DNA from: Aldehydirespirator sp965116965
Lineage (GTDB): Bacteria > Actinomycetota > Acidimicrobiia > Acidimicrobiales > Aldehydirespiratoraceae
Reading direction: 5' to 3'
DNA: 64,000 nt
NCBI GenBank assembly: GCA_965116965.1
Contig: OZ220743.1
Coordinates: 3,286,001-3,350,000, forward strand
Shown piece by piece: positions 41,081 to 50,700 of this stretch. The translations under genes and the position numbers were made by a program. Below the pieces are notes generated by a model, which saw only the letters and a program-made list of their open reading frames with translations, was not told the origin of the DNA and did not search any database. How positions within the stretch are numbered: the stretch's first letter is position 1; every line of letters begins with the position of its first letter.

Positions 41081-42498
41081 GATTCGTCCTGGGCTTGATC
41101 GGTGTCTACATCCTGAGGGCTCTCCGCGCCTTCGCCAACGTCGGGAAGTCTCAGCAGTTCCGGATCGATGACCTCCCCGTCGGGATCGACCAGCTCGACC
41201 CGCTCCGTGATCCACTCCAGGGCGGTCCGCTTGGAGATCTGGGAACGCATGTCCGAAAGCTGTCCGGACGAGGCCAGCGCGTCGCGCAGCCGGGCTGCTT
41301 CGGCCGCCGCATCCACCTCGGCCGCCGCATCCTGCTCGGCTCTGGAAGTGGCCGCGAGCACGGCCTGCTCCAGTTCGGCGTCGACCGCGTCCTCGTCGGC
41401 CTCGAGACCTTCGGCCAGGGCCACGGCCCGCAGCGCGAGATCCAGCTTGACGCTGCGATCGGCACTGAGCCGCAGGCCGCCCTCGAACTCGTCGCGGGAC
41501 TGGCCGATGCTCTCGAGGTAGCCATCGAACTCGTAGCCCCGCTGGGCGAGGTCTCTCGTGAGGCTCTCGCGCCGGGCCTCCACCTCCGACGCCACCATGG
41601 CTTCAGGGACCTCGTCCGTGACCAGGCCGGCGATGGCGTCGGCGATGGCCTCACGGCGCACCGACTCCGCGTACATCGCCCGGGTCCTGGCCTGTCCAGC
41701 TTCGAGCGCAGCCCGGAACGCTTCGGCCGTGTCGAACTCGGTGTTGGCTCCCACGAACTCATCGTCCAGGTCGGGCAGGACAGCCTCCTGCACCTCCTTG
41801 ACGAGCACTCGGAAACGAAGCTTCTGATCCTCTTCGGGATCGGGATGGGAGGCCAAGAACTCCAAGATGTCCCCGGCGGCGGCACCTCTCAGGTTCTCGT
41901 CGATCTCGGGCACGACGGCACCCGTACCGAGCAGGTAGTCGTAGTCGGAGGTGGTGAGACCGTCGATGGTCTGGTCGCCCAGGGTGCCGGCGATGTCGAT
42001 GGTGAGATGATCGCCATCGACCGCGGCCCGCTTCACCGGGGCCAGTTCCGCGAACTGCTTGCGGAACCTGTCGATCTCGGCCTGGACCTCCTCCTCGTCG
42101 ACGGTGGGGTCGGGGATCTGCACGCTCAGGTCGTCGTAGCCCGACACCAGGATGGCGGGCCGCACATCGACCACGGCGTCGAAGCAGACCGGGCCCGACT
42201 CCGAACCCTCGGTGATCTCGATCTGGGGCGCGTCGATGACGTCGACGTCGTGCTCGACGACGGCGCGGACGTAGTAGTCGGGCAGGGAGGCTCTCAGAGC
42301 TTCCACCCGTCCTGCCTGCGGCCCCAGCTGCGCCTCCAGCAGGCGGCGAGGGGCCCGCCCCGGACGGAATCCCGGAATCCTCACGTCGCGAGCGATGCGC
42401 TTGAAAGCCGCCTCGACCTCGGTCTCGATCTCTTCCTCGTCCAACTCGACGGTCAGTTTGACGCGGTTGTCAGTGAGTGTCTCGACGCTGCTGCGCAC
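41077..42498 (-). CDS. tig: Trigger factor (ribosome-associated chaperone)
   Basis: About 473 residues. Ribosome-binding N-terminus (SVETLTDNRVKLTVELDEEE, IPGFRPGRAPRRLLEAQLG: the GFRxGxxP signature), FKBP-type PPIase region near 160-240, and a C-terminal helical chaperone domain with an acidic end. GTG at 42498 is chosen: the family begins here, no ribosome binding site is visible, and a -10-like TACACT lies seven bases upstream, fitting a leaderless message. First gene of the tig-clpP-clpX run. Confidence 0.94.
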   Translation of the reverse strand: MRSSVETLTDNRVKLTVELDEEEIETEVEAAFKRIARDVRIPGFRPGRAPRRLLEAQLGPQAGRVEALRASLPDYYVRAVVEHDVDVIDAPQIEITEGSESGPVCFDAVVDVRPAILVSGYDDLSVQIPDPTVDEEEVQAEIDRFRKQFAELAPVKRAAVDGDHLTIDIAGTLGDQTIDGLTTSDYDYLLGTGAVVPEIDENLRGAAAGDILEFLASHPDPEEDQKLRFRVLVKEVQEAVLPDLDDEFVGANTEFDTAEAFRAALEAGQARTRAMYAESVRREAIADAIAGLVTDEVPEAMVASEVEARRESLTRDLAQRGYEFDGYLESIGQSRDEFEGGLRLSADRSVKLDLALRAVALAEGLEADEDAVDAELEQAVLAATSRAEQDAAAEVDAAAEAARLRDALASSGQLSDMRSQISKRTALEWITERVELVDPDGEVIDPELLRLPDVGEGAESPQDVDTDQAQDES

Positions 42499-42505
42499 GG
42501 CTGCG

Positions 42506-42511
42506 AGTGTA
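42506..42511 (-). promoter_or_regulatory. tig: Possible -10 box for leaderless tig
   Basis: Minus-strand TACACT ends seven bases before the GTG at 42498. That spacing would place the transcription start at or next to the start codon. No clear -35 is seen. Confidence 0.35.
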
Positions 42512-42696
42512 CCGGTGCAGCCAGGGCGCACTACCGGAGCCCCGCACCGGCGGGCCCCGAAGATCAGGGCTCCGCGGCGGAGGTCTGTGCCGCCACCAGG
42601 GTTGCCACCGCGGCCTCGATGGTGGGCGCCGTCGGGGCAGAGTAGGCTCTGGGGCTGAGACTTGGTGGGTGCCGGTCTTGTTTAGGAGGCAGTGCG

Positions 42697-45600
42697 TTGG
42701 GTGTGTTCGGGTTGTCGGTGTGGGCGGCTGTTCGGGCTGTTGTTGCACTGGTTGCGGCGGTGGCGGTGCTGGTCTACGCCTTGCCGGTGTTGGCTCAGGA
42801 GCAGCCTGTTGATCCTGACGGCGTGCGCGAGGGTGCGGTGTCGTTGGGCGAGCAGTCCCCGCAGCGGGGCCGGCAGTTCTTTCGGGGGTTGTCGCTTGAC
42901 CGCGCCGGCGGCGACGCGGTGGACTATTTCACGTTCAGCACCGACGGGCGTTACGTGCTGGGGCTCGGGGCACGCGACCAGGACGTCGAGTTGGCGGTGA
43001 CGCTGGAGGATTCTGCGGGCGCGGTGGTGGCGGTGGCGGGGCCGCCGCTGGACCCGGCCAAGGACCAGGTGCACATCGAGTGGCTCAGGGTCACTCTGGC
43101 TGCGGGCACCTACTACATCCGAGTGGAGGCCCTCGAGGATGCCGCCACCGGCTACTACCTGCGGTTCGGGCTGACCGACGCGCCGAACTCCGCGCCGGTG
43201 TTCGGCGCCGAGTCCTACAGCTTCTCCGTCGCCGAGGACGCGGCCGCGGGCACAGCAGTGGGCTCGGTGTCGGCCTCCGACGCCGACGACGACACGGTGG
43301 CCTACACGATCGCCGCCGGCGACACCGACGCCAGCTTCGCCGTCGACGGCGCAAGCGGGGCCGTCACGGTGGCCGCGGCACTGGACCACGGGACCGGCCC
43401 GTCCTATGAGCTGACGGTGCAGGCCGACGACGGCAACGGCGCCACCGCCCAGACCCGAGTCGACGTCACAGTCACCCAAGCCACCGACGACACGACGCCG
43501 CCCACCGACACCACGCCGCCCACCGACGACACGTCCGGGGAGGACACGCCCACCGACGCCACGCCCGGGGAGGACACGCCCGGGGTGGAGGCGTCCGGGG
43601 TGGTTGCGCCGGTTGGTTTGGCGGGGGTGTCGACGCATCGGTCGGTGACGCTGTCGTGGACGGTGCCCGCGCAGCCTGAGGGCGTGTATGTGGGCGACAT
43701 GTATCTGGAGCGCCTCGACGAGCGCGGCGAGGCGGTGCGGTCGCTGTGGGTCTACGACGACCTGGAGACAGACGAGGCGAGCGACTGGAGCCAGCGCGAC
43801 GGCGGACTGGCCGCGGGCACGCTTTACCGCTACCGGGTGCGGCTGGTGGTCCAGCACAACCGGGGCGCGTGGTTCGACGTGTACTCCCAGCCGGTGGAGG
43901 TGGCCACCCAGACCGACCCGCCGGCCGCGCCTGAGGGCATGACCGCGGTCGTGGAGGGCTCCGAGGTGGCGCTGGCCTGGACGGTGCCGCCCCAGCCGTC
44001 GTGGCTCGCGGCGTCGCCCTACATGCTGCTGTACCGCAACTTCCAGGGCCACCCGATCGCGGCCGGCCCGCAGTGGCAGCGCGGCACCACCGCCTACAGC
44101 CACACCGACACCGTGCCCTGGCCCGGCCACACCTACAAGTACCAGGTCCGGATCTTCGCCGGCGCCGCGGGCGCCCTCAACGGCGACGTCCTCCAAGTCG
44201 CCGTCCCCCCCGCGGCGGCCGAGCTGCAAGCGAGCGCCGCACACGACCAAGTCGAACTGGCCTGGACCGTGCCCGAACCCCGCAAATGGGGACCCATAGA
44301 CACCGTCGAGGTCCTGCGCGACAACACCGCAGTCGCCTCGCTGAAATGGCAGCCCCACAACGCCCACTACACCCACACCGACCACGACGTCGCGCCCGAC
44401 ACCACCTACCAGTACCGGCTGCGCATGACCTCCAACAACGTCACCATCAACAACCCCCCAACCACAGCCACCACCCAACCCGAACCGCCGCCGGTGCTGC
44501 AAGGATCCGCGCTCGAACGGCTCACCAGCGGCGCCAACTCAGCCGTGCGCACAGGCACCACCGAAGACGGCGTACCATACGTGCAGTTCCTCACAACCGC
44601 CCCCGCGCCGCGGCAACCCGGCGGCGCGGCCGGGGGATGGAGCCCCAACAGCGGCCGCCCCGTGACACTGATGCGCCACAGCACCCCCACGCCCGCGACG
44701 ACCGCCCGGGGCGGCGCAGCCGCCGCCGGAGCCTGGAGCCTCGCAGGCGCCACCGCCGCCACCGACCCCGTCACGCTGGAATCCATCCAGCCCCACGGCC
44801 TGTGGTCCGACGGCACCACCCTGTGGGTGCTGGCCCGCGAATCCTCCACCGACGACAACGAGAAACTCTACGCCTACGCCCTCGACGGCGGCGCCCGCGA
44901 CGCCGACAAAGACATCGACCTCGCCGTGCCCGACATGCCCCCGCCCAGCAACGACGACTACGACGACTACCAGGGCAACAAGCTCACCGGGCTGTGGATG
45001 AACGACGACACCGTCTGGGCCTCCGCCCCGCGCCTGCGCAAGGTGCTGGCCTTCCACCGCAACGACGACACCGCCGACCCCGCCCAACACTCCGCAGGAG
45101 ACCGCAAACCAGACGAAGACTTCGCCAACCTCGCACACAGGATCGAAGCACGCAACGACACGCCCATGGGCCTGTGGTCCGACGGCACAAACATGTGGGT
45201 CGCCGACTACGGACGCGGCCGCGGCGCCGGCAGGGTCTTCATGTATGACATGGAAACAAAGGCCCTCGTCTCGGACCTGTGGGTTTGCGGGCGGCGCCTC
45301 AAAGCCGGCGGATACCCGGTGGGGGTGTGGTCCGACGGGATCTCGCACATATGGGTGTCCGACGCCCACACCGACAAGATCTTCGCCTACCGGACGTCGG
45401 ACTGCGTGTACGACAAGGCTGTGTATGTGGACGACCTGTCAGCGGAGAACATCAAGCAGATCGGGCTGTGGTCCGACGGCAAGCAGTTGTGGGTGGCCGA
45501 CCGCGACACCAACAAGGTGTTCGTCTACGACCTGCCCGGAGGCGACGCCCGGCTCGAGAGCCTCGCCGCGACCTCCGCGAACCTCAAGGCCTTCACACCG

Positions 45601-47298
45601 GAGGTCACCGACTACACGCGCAACCTCGGCGGCGACGTCACCAAAGTCACCGTGGCCGCGCAGACGGTGCGCCCCGACGCCGACCTCGTCATCAGCCCGG
45701 CCGACTCCGACACCAACACCGACGGCCACCAGGTGAGCCTCACCGCCGGCACGACCACGACGGTCACGGTGACCGTCGCCCACCGCGCCGCCTCGCGCAC
45801 CTACACGCTGAAGCTCACCCCGGTGTCGGGCACCACCGGGACCCTCTCCGACGATGCCACCCTGTCGGCGCTGAGCCTCAGCGGGGTGACGCTGTCGCCG
45901 AGCTTCGACGCCGACGTCACCGAGTACCGCTACCAGATGACACAGGCCCAGATCACGAGCGGGCTGACCACCGAGGTGGACGCCACCGCCAACCACGACA
46001 AAGCCACCATCAGCATCGACCCCGACGACTCCGACGAAGACGACGGCCACCAGGTCGAGATCGAGGGCGGCCACACGCCCGTGGAGGTCACGGTCACCGC
46101 CCAGGACGGCTCGGACCTGACCTACACCGTGCAGATCGGAACCGTCGTGCGCGACGAATCCAAAGACGTCCCCATCACAGAAGCCGGCCTGCCGCCCTTC
46201 AACGTCTGGGCCGACGGCGACACCATGTGGCTGCTCAACGCAACCGCAGCGCGCGCTTTCGACATGGACACCGGACAGCGGGCGCCGGGCAAGGACCACA
46301 ACACCGACAACCTGCCGAACGAGTACTTCCCGCTGGGGATCTGGTCCGACGGCGACACCAAATGGATCTCCATGGTCGGCGACGAGTACGGCGAGAACAC
46401 CATCCACGGGATAGACGCCCAGACCTACGGCGCCTCCAAACCCGTCCCCGGCGAATCGTTCTACCCGAGACCCTCCGACGGGAAGAACGTGCGCGACCTG
46501 TGGTCCGACGGCGAGACGCTCTGGCTGGCGCCCGTGGCGGCGCCCACATCGGCGTGGAGCCGGCCTTCCGCCGAGCTCGGGCTCAACGGAGGCAAGCTGC
46601 TGGCCTACAACCTCGAGACCAAGGACAGACAGGCCGCCAAAGACATCACCATCGGCACCACCGGACACTTCGTCCGTCTGTACAGCAGGAACATGTCCTT
46701 CGCCGTGTGGTCCGACGGCACCACCCTGTGGGTGGGATCCAACTACGGCGACCACCGCTCCAAGCTCGAAGCCCACAAACTCTCCGACGGCAGCCGCGTC
46801 CCCAGCCTCGACGTCCGCACAGGCGACGACGGCATCACCGACCCCCGCGGCATGTGGTCCGACGGCCGAACCATATGGGTCCTCGACGCCGGCTGGGAGC
46901 CCCACCCCGAACAGCGCACATACTCCGGCGTGCGCGTCCGCGACGTCGGCGTGCACGCCTACGCGCTGCCGCCCAACGCCAAGCTGTACTCGCTGGAGAT
47001 GACAGACGTCGACTTCGGCCACTTCATCCACGGCCGCCCCAAATACAGCGCATCGGTAGCCAACGACGTCTCCGAGACCACCGTCGCCTGGGAGCAGGCC
47101 TTCACCGGAGGCTCCGCCGCGGTCGCCGTCAAAGCCGTCAACACCGACGGCACCTCCACCACCGACGCCGACGACATCGACGACGGCTACCAGGTGAGCC
47201 TCGCCGAAGGCACCAACACCATCACCGTCACCGTCACCGCCCCCAACGGCGCCGACGCCTACACCTACACCGTCACCATCACCCGAGCCCCGAGCTGA
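42697..47298 (+). CDS. Array gene A: giant secreted PPC/cadherin/FN3/double-propeller protein
   Basis: 1,533 residues. TTG start after aggagg (7-base spacing); the aligned codon is ATG in array gene E, which supports it. Signal peptide 1-34 (VAVLVYALPVLAQ). PPC-like domain 36-158 (DAVDYFTFSTDGRYVLGLG, LAAGTYYIRVEAL), cadherin 165-261, Thr/Pro/Asp linker 262-302, three FN3 domains (303-600), a variable low-complexity stretch (600-695), five propeller blades (about 698-948, core LWSDGTTLWV), two cadherin-like beta-sandwiches (950-1148), five more blades (1150-1428) and a last beta-sandwich (1430-1533) ending TVTITRAPS. No enzyme motif and no membrane or sortase anchor. Likely exported binding or adhesive protein. 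Residues 605-745 are almost identical to array gene C while other parts match D. Confidence 0.85.
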   Translation: MGVFGLSVWAAVRAVVALVAAVAVLVYALPVLAQEQPVDPDGVREGAVSLGEQSPQRGRQFFRGLSLDRAGGDAVDYFTFSTDGRYVLGLGARDQDVELAVTLEDSAGAVVAVAGPPLDPAKDQVHIEWLRVTLAAGTYYIRVEALEDAATGYYLRFGLTDAPNSAPVFGAESYSFSVAEDAAAGTAVGSVSASDADDDTVAYTIAAGDTDASFAVDGASGAVTVAAALDHGTGPSYELTVQADDGNGATAQTRVDVTVTQATDDTTPPTDTTPPTDDTSGEDTPTDATPGEDTPGVEASGVVAPVGLAGVSTHRSVTLSWTVPAQPEGVYVGDMYLERLDERGEAVRSLWVYDDLETDEASDWSQRDGGLAAGTLYRYRVRLVVQHNRGAWFDVYSQPVEVATQTDPPAAPEGMTAVVEGSEVALAWTVPPQPSWLAASPYMLLYRNFQGHPIAAGPQWQRGTTAYSHTDTVPWPGHTYKYQVRIFAGAAGALNGDVLQVAVPPAAAELQASAAHDQVELAWTVPEPRKWGPIDTVEVLRDNTAVASLKWQPHNAHYTHTDHDVAPDTTYQYRLRMTSNNVTINNPPTTATTQPEPPPVLQGSALERLTSGANSAVRTGTTEDGVPYVQFLTTAPAPRQPGGAAGGWSPNSGRPVTLMRHSTPTPATTARGGAAAAGAWSLAGATAATDPVTLESIQPHGLWSDGTTLWVLARESSTDDNEKLYAYALDGGARDADKDIDLAVPDMPPPSNDDYDDYQGNKLTGLWMNDDTVWASAPRLRKVLAFHRNDDTADPAQHSAGDRKPDEDFANLAHRIEARNDTPMGLWSDGTNMWVADYGRGRGAGRVFMYDMETKALVSDLWVCGRRLKAGGYPVGVWSDGISHIWVSDAHTDKIFAYRTSDCVYDKAVYVDDLSAENIKQIGLWSDGKQLWVADRDTNKVFVYDLPGGDARLESLAATSANLKAFTPEVTDYTRNLGGDVTKVTVAAQTVRPDADLVISPADSDTNTDGHQVSLTAGTTTTVTVTVAHRAASRTYTLKLTPVSGTTGTLSDDATLSALSLSGVTLSPSFDADVTEYRYQMTQAQITSGLTTEVDATANHDKATISIDPDDSDEDDGHQVEIEGGHTPVEVTVTAQDGSDLTYTVQIGTVVRDESKDVPITEAGLPPFNVWADGDTMWLLNATAARAFDMDTGQRAPGKDHNTDNLPNEYFPLGIWSDGDTKWISMVGDEYGENTIHGIDAQTYGASKPVPGESFYPRPSDGKNVRDLWSDGETLWLAPVAAPTSAWSRPSAELGLNGGKLLAYNLETKDRQAAKDITIGTTGHFVRLYSRNMSFAVWSDGTTLWVGSNYGDHRSKLEAHKLSDGSRVPSLDVRTGDDGITDPRGMWSDGRTIWVLDAGWEPHPEQRTYSGVRVRDVGVHAYALPPNAKLYSLEMTDVDFGHFIHGRPKYSASVANDVSETTVAWEQAFTGGSAAVAVKAVNTDGTSTTDADDIDDGYQVSLAEGTNTITVTVTAPNGADAYTYTVTITRAPS

Positions 47299-47490
47299 CA
47301 AGCGGCTCGGCACGAAGAGCGCCTCGCCCCACCCGCCCTGATGCGCCGGCACCTCCAAGCCCACCCCCCCCCGGAGCCCAAGGAGCTGCGCCGCCCCAAC
47401 CGCATCTTCGGCGTGCTGCCGTGGCCACCCCCCTGGAGCCCAAGGAGCTGCGCGGGCGGGCGCATGCCCGTCGCGTCGGGACGGGTGTTT

Positions 47491-47540
47491 CCCGCTCTTT
47501 GTTCGCTGCGACCTGAGGCCCGCTCGGGCCACGGCCTCGC
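47491..47540 (+). repeat. Dispersed repeat, copy 6 (first part only)
   Basis: cccgctctttgttcgctgcg, then a diverged middle, then ccgctcgggccacggcctcgc. The second part (ctcggcctct) is missing. Confidence 0.65.
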
Positions 47541-47604
47541 CCGTATGCAGCCGATCAGCTCGCAGCCGCGCACGGATGCCGAAGTTGAGGCCGGCGACGG
47601 GGGA

Positions 47605-47640
47605 GGCAGCATCAGGCTGCTGCCGGTGATGCACGGCAGC
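47605..47640 (+). promoter_or_regulatory. Overlapping inverted repeats upstream of array gene B
   Basis: ggcagc (47605-47610) can pair with gctgcc, and that same gctgccg can pair with cggcagc (47634-47640). The two stems share an arm, so they are mutually exclusive. The structure recurs upstream of genes C and D. A role as terminator or leader switch is conjecture. Confidence 0.4.
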
Positions 47641-47720
47641 GACCACCCGGGAAGGGCAGGCGTGTGGCGGCCGGGTGCGCGATCTAGGCTCGGGAGCGGT
47701 CGTGTTGATCGGAGGCAGCA

Positions 47721-50700
47721 GTGAGGGTGTCGGGGTTGCGCAGGTCGGGGTTGTGGGTTGTTGTGGGGGTTGTGGCGGGGTTGGTCGCGGTTGTGCCGGC
47801 GGCGGCTCAGGAGCAGCCTGTTGATCCTGACGGCGTGCGCGAGGGTGCGGTGTCGTTGGGGGTTCAGTCCCCTGAGGGGGGCCGGCAGTTCTTTCGGGGG
47901 TTGTCGCTTGACCGCTCCGGCGGCGACGCGGTGGACTATTTCGCGTTCAGCACCGACGGGCGTTACGTGCTGGGGCTCGGGGCACGCGACCAGGACGTCG
48001 AGTTGGCGGTGACGCTGGAGGATTCTGCGGGCGCGGTGGTGGCGGTGGCGGGGCCGCCGCTTGACCCGGCCAAGGACCAGGTGCACATCGAGTGGCTCAG
48101 GGTCACTCTGGCTGCGGGCACCTACTACATCCGAGTGGAGGCCCTCGAGGATGCCGCCACCGGCTACTACCTGCGGTTCGGGCTGACCGACGCGCCGAAC
48201 TCCGCTCCGGTGTTCGGCGCCGAGTCCTACAGCTTCTCCGTCGCCGAGGACGCGGCCGCGGGCACAGCAGTGGGCTCGGTGTCGGCCTCCGACGCCGACG
48301 ACGACACGGTGGCCTACACGATCGCCGCCGGCGACACCGACGCCAGCTTCGCCGTCGACGGCGCCAGCGGGGCCGTCACGGTGGCCGCGGCACTGGACCA
48401 CGGGACCGGCCCGTCCTATGAGCTGACGGTGCAGGCCGACGACGGCAACGGCGCCACCGCCCAGACCCGAGTCGACGTCACAGTCACCCAAGCCACCGAC
48501 GACACGACGCCGCCCACCGACACCACGCCGCCCACCGACACCACGCCGCCCACCGACGACACGCCCACCGACGCCACGCCCGGCGACGCGACGCCCGGCG
48601 ACGCGACGTCTGGGGTGGACACGCCCGGGGTGGAGGCGTCCGGGGTGGTTGCGCCGGTTGGTTTGGCGGGGGTGTCGACGCATCGGTCGGTGACGCTGTC
48701 GTGGACGGTGCCCGCGCAGCCTGAGGGCGTGTATGTGGGCGACATGTATCTGGAGCGCCTCGACGAGCGCGGCGAGGCGGTGCGGTCGCTGTGGGTCTAC
48801 GACGACCTGGAGACAGACGAGGCGAGCGACTGGAGCCAGCGCGACGGCGGACTGGCCGCGGGCACGCTTTACCGCTACCGGGTGCGGCTGGTGGTCCAGC
48901 ACAACCGGGGCGCGTGGTTCGACGTGTACTCCCAGCCGGTGGAGGTGGCCACCCAGACCGACCCGCCGGCCGCGCCGGTGGGCATGACCGCGGTCGTGGA
49001 GGGCTCCGAGGTGGCGCTGGCCTGGACGGTGCCGCCCCAGCCGTCGTGGCTCGCGGCGTCGCCCTACATGCTGCTGTACCGCAACTTCCAGGGCCACCCG
49101 ATCGCGGCCGGCCCGCAGTGGCAGCGCGGCACCACCGCCTACAGCCACACCGACACCGTGCCCTGGCCCGGCCACACCTACAAGTACCAGGTCCGGGTCT
49201 TCGCCGGCGCCGCGGGCGCCCTCAACGGCGACGTCCTCCAAGTCGCCGTCCCCCCCGCGGCGGCCGAGCTGCAAGCGAGCGCCGCACACGACCAAGTCGA
49301 ACTGGCCTGGACCGTGCCCGAACCCCGCAAATGGGGACCCATAGACACCGTCGAGGTCCTGCGCGACAACACCGCAGTCGCCTCGCTGAAATGGCAGCCC
49401 CACAACGCCACCTACACCCACACCGACCACGACGTCGACGCCGACACCACCTACCAGTACCGGCTGCGCATGACCTCCAACAACGTCACCATCAACAACC
49501 CCCCCACCACAGCCACCACCCAAGCCGCCCCAGAACCGGCGCCGGTGCTGGGGTTTGAGTACGGCACCACCCCCGACGGGGTGCGCTTCGTCCATTTCGT
49601 GGACTTCCTCACCCCGGCGGCGCCGGCGAACGACCCGGTCGATTCCTACGCCCCGGCGGCGCCGGCGAAGGGCCTGGTCGGCTCCTTCGACCCGAACGAC
49701 CTGGTTGTGCGAACGGACGCCGATTCGGAGACCACGCTGAGCTCGATGTCGACCCCCAATCGCCTGCTGCCCCAGGGGTTGTGGTCCGACGAGACAACCC
49801 TCTGGGTGCTGGCCCAGGGCCGCGACCCGAGCGTGCTCGGCAGGTTGTACGCATTCGTGCTGGCGAACGGCAACCGCGACAGCGACAAGGACATCGCCCT
49901 GGACGTCCCCGCGAACAGTGGCGGCGTTGCCGGCCTGTGGATGACAGAGGACACCGTGTGGACCTCCGTCAAGAACGGTTACAAGGTGTACGCCTACCAC
50001 CGCAACGACGACACGGCCGATCCTTCCCAGTTCGATGCCGGGGACCGGAAACCCGCTAGCGACTTCACCTTCAACTTCAGGTCGATTTTCAGGACCTCAA
50101 CAATGTCGGACATGTGGTCCGACGGGTCGGACATCTACGTTGCCGGGTCCTTGCCCTCCCAGGGCGACCTCTGGCGCCACAGATTGAACAACTCCAGCCA
50201 AGGGCGCCAACAGGTGCTCCTGGCGCACGACAACGACCGGCCTTCCGGCGTGTGGTCCGACGGAACCGTCTTGTGGGTGGCGGAGAGGAATATGGACCGC
50301 GTGCTGGGCTACACCCCCGGGAGCCTCGTCCATCAGCCGTATCGGGACATGGCCTTCGACATCCCGAAACTGGCCGAGGAGAACAACAGGCCCCGGGGGC
50401 TGTGGTCCGACGGCGAGAACATGTGGGTGGGGAATGAGGACTCAAGGAAGGTGTACGTCTACGACCTGCCCGGCGATCCCAGGCTGTCCAGCCTGTCGGT
50501 GAGCGGTGTGAACCTGAGCTCGTTCGACAGGGACGTGTACGAATACTCGCGCAACGTGGCGGGAGACATCACCCAGGTGACGGTGGATCCCGAGCCCCGC
50601 TGGTCGGGAGCCGAGGTGAAGATCACGCCCGCCGACGCGGACACCAGCGCCGGCGGCGACGGCCACCAGGTCGACCTCGTAGAGAACAGCGAGACCACCA

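Larger units (their letters stand above)
47299..47720. other. Spacer between array genes A and B
   Basis: No gene. Contains gcgcctcgcc and neighbouring sequence shared with the other spacers, a direct repeat of ggagcccaaggagctgcgc (near 47376 and 47433), a copy of the dispersed repeat (47491-47540), and from about 47560 a block identical with the spacer before gene D, including nested hairpins (47605-47640), up to the ribosome binding site. Confidence 0.7.

Noticed and set aside
47265..50000. 911-codon open frame on the minus strand, and similar ones at 42682-44502, 52517-54460 and 57613-60315
   Set aside because: They are antisense to the array genes, have Arg/His/Gly/Val-rich composition with no domain, and arise from the C- and G-rich codon usage of the real frame.
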